Assembly: GCA_043738385.1 (NCBI GenBank)
Contig: JAYUGL010000106.1
Coordinates: forward strand, 1-15,758
Direction of reading: 5' to 3'
Length of the DNA: 15,758 nt
DNA from: JANYCD01 sp043738385
GTDB taxonomy: Bacteria; Pseudomonadota; Gammaproteobacteria; Burkholderiales; Rhodocyclaceae
Made by a program: the position numbers and the translations under genes. Positions 13,298-15,758 of the stretch are shown here, in pieces (position 1 is the first letter of the stretch; each line of letters starts with the position of its first letter). The notes beneath the pieces were generated by a model that searched no databases, was not told the origin of the DNA, and was given only the letters and a program-made list of their open reading frames with translations.

Positions 13298-15758
13298 ATG
13301 CAGGAAAAATATCAACCGACCGAGATCGAACAGGCTGCCCAATCCCATTGGGATGCAACACAGGCATTCCGCGTTTCGGAGCAGGCCGACAAGCCGAAAT
13401 ACTATTGCCTGTCCATGTTCCCCTATCCGTCCGGCAAGCTGCACATGGGGCACGTGCGCAACTACACCATCGGCGATGTGCTGTCCCGCCAGTACAAAAT
13501 GCGCGGCTACAACGTATTGCAGCCGATGGGATGGGACGCCTTTGGCTTGCCCGCCGAAAACGCCGCCATGCAAAATGGCGTGCCGCCGGCGAAGTGGACT
13601 TACGACAACATCGCGTACATGAAAAAGCAGCTCCAGTCGCTGGGTTTCGCCATCGATTGGAGCCGTGAACTGGCGACCTGCCAACCGTCATATTACAAGT
13701 GGAATCAGTGGCTGTTCCTGCGCATGCTGGAAAAGGGCATCGCCTACAAGAAGACCCAGGTGGTGAACTGGGATCCGATGGATCAGACGGTGCTCGCCAA
13801 CGAACAGGTGATCGACGGCCGCGGCTGGCGCACTGGCGCGCTGGTGGAAAAGCGCGAGATTCCGGGCTACTACCTCGGCATCACGCAATATGCCGATGCG
13901 CTGCTGGCCGACCTCGACAAGCTGCCGGGCTGGCCGGAGCGGGTCAAGACCATGCAGGCCAACTGGATCGGCAAGAGTCACGGCGTACGCTTTGCGTTTC
14001 CGTATGAGCTCGATGGCAAGCCGGAAAAGCTGTGGTTTTACACCACGCGTGCCGACACCATCATGGGTGTGACTTTCTGCGCCGTCGCGGCGGAACATCC
14101 GCTTGCGACGTATGCGGCCAAAAACAATCCAGACCTCACCGCCTTCATCGAAGAGTGCAAGCATGGTTCGGTGATGGAAGCCGACATGGCGACCATGGAA
14201 AAAAAGGGTATGCCGACCGGAATCTCCGTCAGCCATCCACTCACTGGTGAAAGCATTCCGGTGTGGGTCGGCAACTACGTGTTGATGGGCTACGGCGACG
14301 GAGCGGTGATGGCTGTACCTGCGCATGACGAGCGCGATTTCGAGTTTGCAAATAAATACGAGTTGCCGATTAAGCAGGTGATTGACTTTGCACCGTTCGA
14401 TACCACTGCGTCACTGAATCAGGGAAATGGTCGTGGTGATGGCTACGGATACGGCGATGGTGATGGAGGGGGACATGGCGATGGATTATTTTCATTCACT
14501 ACCGACCACTGGCAAGAGTGGTATGGAAATAAAACCATCGGCATTTGTGTAAATTCCGGCAATTACGATGGTCTGAGTTATGAAGCGGCTGTGGATACCA
14601 TTGCCGCAGACATCAAGGCCAAGGGTCTTGGCGACAAGCAGGTGCATTACCGTCTACGTGACTGGGGTGTCTCGCGCCAACGCTACTGGGGCTGTCCGAT
14701 CCCGATCATTTATTGCCCATCCTGCGGCGACGTTCCGGTGCCCGACGATCAGCTGCCGGTCATGCTGCCCGAAGACTGCGTGCCCGATGGTTCCGGCAAC
14801 CCACTCAAGAAACGCACCGACTTCGTCAATTGCGCCTGCCCCAAATGCGGCAAGCCGGCGACGCGCGAAACCGACACGATGGATACCTTTGTCGACTCGT
14901 CCTGGTACTACGCGCGTTTCTGCGCACCGGACAACGCGACGGCCATGGTCGACCAGCGCACCGATCACTGGATGCCGGTGGACCAATACATCGGCGGCAT
15001 CGAGCATGCCATCCTGCATCTGCTCTACTCGCGCTTCTGGACCAAGGTGATGCGCGACATGGGCCTGGTGCACCACGACGAGCCGTTCGCCAACCTGCTC
15101 ACGCAGGGCATGGTGTTGAACCACATTTTCTCGCGGCGCACTGAACAGGGTGGCATCCAGTATTTCGCGCCTGAGGAAGTGAATCTCACGCTGAATGATG
15201 CCGGGCGGACCATTGGCGCGGTGTCAAAGGCCGATGGCAAGGTGGTTGATTATCAGGGCATGGGCACCATGTCCAAGTCCAAGCGCAACGGCGTCGACCC
15301 GCAACCGCTGATCGAGGCCTACGGCGCGGATACCGCGCGATTTTTCATGATGTTCGCCGCGCCGCCCGAGCAGACGCTGGAATGGGCCGACTCCGGTGTT
15401 GAAGGTGCGTATCGCTTCCTCAAGCGGGTGTGGGCCTTCGGGCACAGCATTCGTGCGGCGATATCCGTCAAACCACAATTGCCAGCCTCACTGCCCGACG
15501 CGCTCGCCGCCGCACGCCGCGAAGTTCATCTGGTGTTGAAGCAGGCCAACTACGATTTCGCCAAGCTACAGTTCAATACGGTCGCCTCGGCGGCAATGAA
15601 AATGCTCAACGCGTTGGAAAAGGCGCCGACGGATCAATCGGGTCATGCGGCAGTGGTGGCGGAAGGTTTCTCCATCCTGCTGCGCCTGCTCTCTCCGATT
15701 ACGCCGCACATCTGCCACACGCTGTGGCGCGAGCTGGGCTTCGGTGATGAAATACTCA
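13298..15758 (+). CDS. leuS: Leucyl-tRNA synthetase, 3' end beyond the window
   Basis: The visible 820 codons encode most of the class I enzyme that charges tRNA-Leu. They run HMGH (49-52), the CP1 editing domain with GYGDGAVMAVPAHDERDFEFA (about 331-351), a zinc ribbon (C473, C476, C514, C517), the DWGVSRQRYWG core segment, and TMSKS (657-661). Thr replaces the first Lys of KMSKS, a change I believe also occurs in relatives. The frame stays open to the last base; the end of the anticodon-binding domain and the C-terminal domain are missing. MQEKYQPTEIEQ at 13298 matches the family N-terminus; an in-frame ATG at 13271 would add nine residues. Residues about 369-400 form an unusual insertion, with 12 Gly in 21 residues at 376-396, absent from ordinary LeuS. 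The DNA just after it is AT-rich (23 G+C of 60 at 14521-14580). Confidence 0.95.
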   Translation, partial: MQEKYQPTEIEQAAQSHWDATQAFRVSEQADKPKYYCLSMFPYPSGKLHMGHVRNYTIGDVLSRQYKMRGYNVLQPMGWDAFGLPAENAAMQNGVPPAKWTYDNIAYMKKQLQSLGFAIDWSRELATCQPSYYKWNQWLFLRMLEKGIAYKKTQVVNWDPMDQTVLANEQVIDGRGWRTGALVEKREIPGYYLGITQYADALLADLDKLPGWPERVKTMQANWIGKSHGVRFAFPYELDGKPEKLWFYTTRADTIMGVTFCAVAAEHPLATYAAKNNPDLTAFIEECKHGSVMEADMATMEKKGMPTGISVSHPLTGESIPVWVGNYVLMGYGDGAVMAVPAHDERDFEFANKYELPIKQVIDFAPFDTTASLNQGNGRGDGYGYGDGDGGGHGDGLFSFTTDHWQEWYGNKTIGICVNSGNYDGLSYEAAVDTIAADIKAKGLGDKQVHYRLRDWGVSRQRYWGCPIPIIYCPSCGDVPVPDDQLPVMLPEDCVPDGSGNPLKKRTDFVNCACPKCGKPATRETDTMDTFVDSSWYYARFCAPDNATAMVDQRTDHWMPVDQYIGGIEHAILHLLYSRFWTKVMRDMGLVHHDEPFANLLTQGMVLNHIFSRRTEQGGIQYFAPEEVNLTLNDAGRTIGAVSKADGKVVDYQGMGTMSKSKRNGVDPQPLIEAYGADTARFFMMFAAPPEQTLEWADSGVEGAYRFLKRVWAFGHSIRAAISVKPQLPASLPDALAAARREVHLVLKQANYDFAKLQFNTVASAAMKMLNALEKAPTDQSGHAAVVAEGFSILLRLLSPITPHICHTLWRELGFGDEIL
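14423..14485 (+). repeat. Gly/Asp-coding low-complexity repeat inside leuS
   Basis: The stretch is built from GGN codons alternating with GAT, TAC or CAT. The hexamer GGYGAT occurs at 14435, 14453, 14459 and 14477. It encodes GNGRGDGYGYGDGDGGG followed by HGDG. It is in frame and free of stops, as expected for a repeat that grew by slippage within a gene. Confidence 0.85.

Noticed and set aside
14423..14485. G-quadruplex or frameshift in leuS
   Set aside because: There are no four runs of three or more Gs, and the frame is intact before and after the repeat.
1..15758. CRISPR array, tRNA/rRNA genes, insertion sequence or prophage
   Set aside because: No regularly spaced repeats, cloverleaf-like stretches, transposase or phage gene families were seen on either strand.

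Overview
The window looks like chromosomal DNA from a Gram-negative bacterium, most likely a betaproteobacterium. The evidence is a Porin_4-type outer-membrane porin with a classical signal peptide and terminal Phe, beta-type DnaE, MetG and LeuS sequences, and a moderately high GC content. The order within the class (Rhodocyclales, or a relative in Nitrosomonadales) is only a guess. Most genes are housekeeping genes; a few parts are accessory or decaying.

Left part (plus strand, 1-4451). The window opens inside a Phd/YefM-type antitoxin gene, one base from a complete PIN-domain VapC toxin. Then come metG (methionyl-tRNA synthetase, with a C-terminal tRNA-binding domain) and, 29 bases on, an acylphosphatase gene. 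A 261-base intergenic region with promoter-like elements and a strong ribosome binding site leads to the porin. A strong hairpin terminator, usable from both sides, separates it from the next block.

Middle part (minus strand, 12211-4457). Read in transcription order this is uvrD (helicase II with a Tudor-like tail), an alpha/beta hydrolase, an orphan ParA-like ATPase, dnaE (replicative polymerase alpha subunit) and a small WbuC-type cupin. uvrD/hydrolase and dnaE/cupin each overlap by four bases (ATGA), so translational coupling is likely. Good -10 boxes lie only 5-6 bases before the start codons of uvrD and dnaE, which suggests leaderless or near-leaderless transcripts.

Right part (12200-15758). 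An AT-rich divergent region carries a good sigma70-type promoter for a 109-residue uncharacterised protein, whose 3' end holds a perfect 33-base palindrome. Converging on it is a degraded gene for an exported FecR/SPOR-like protein, interrupted by an in-frame TGA exactly at the end of the signal peptide. leuS (leucyl-tRNA synthetase) diverges from it and runs off the window end in an intact frame. LeuS contains an unusual Gly/Asp-rich low-complexity insertion at the edge of its editing (CP1) domain.

I saw no CRISPR array, tRNA, rRNA, insertion sequence or obvious new multi-gene defence system. The best leads are the LeuS insertion, the signal-peptide nonsense codon and the palindrome at the end of the small gene.
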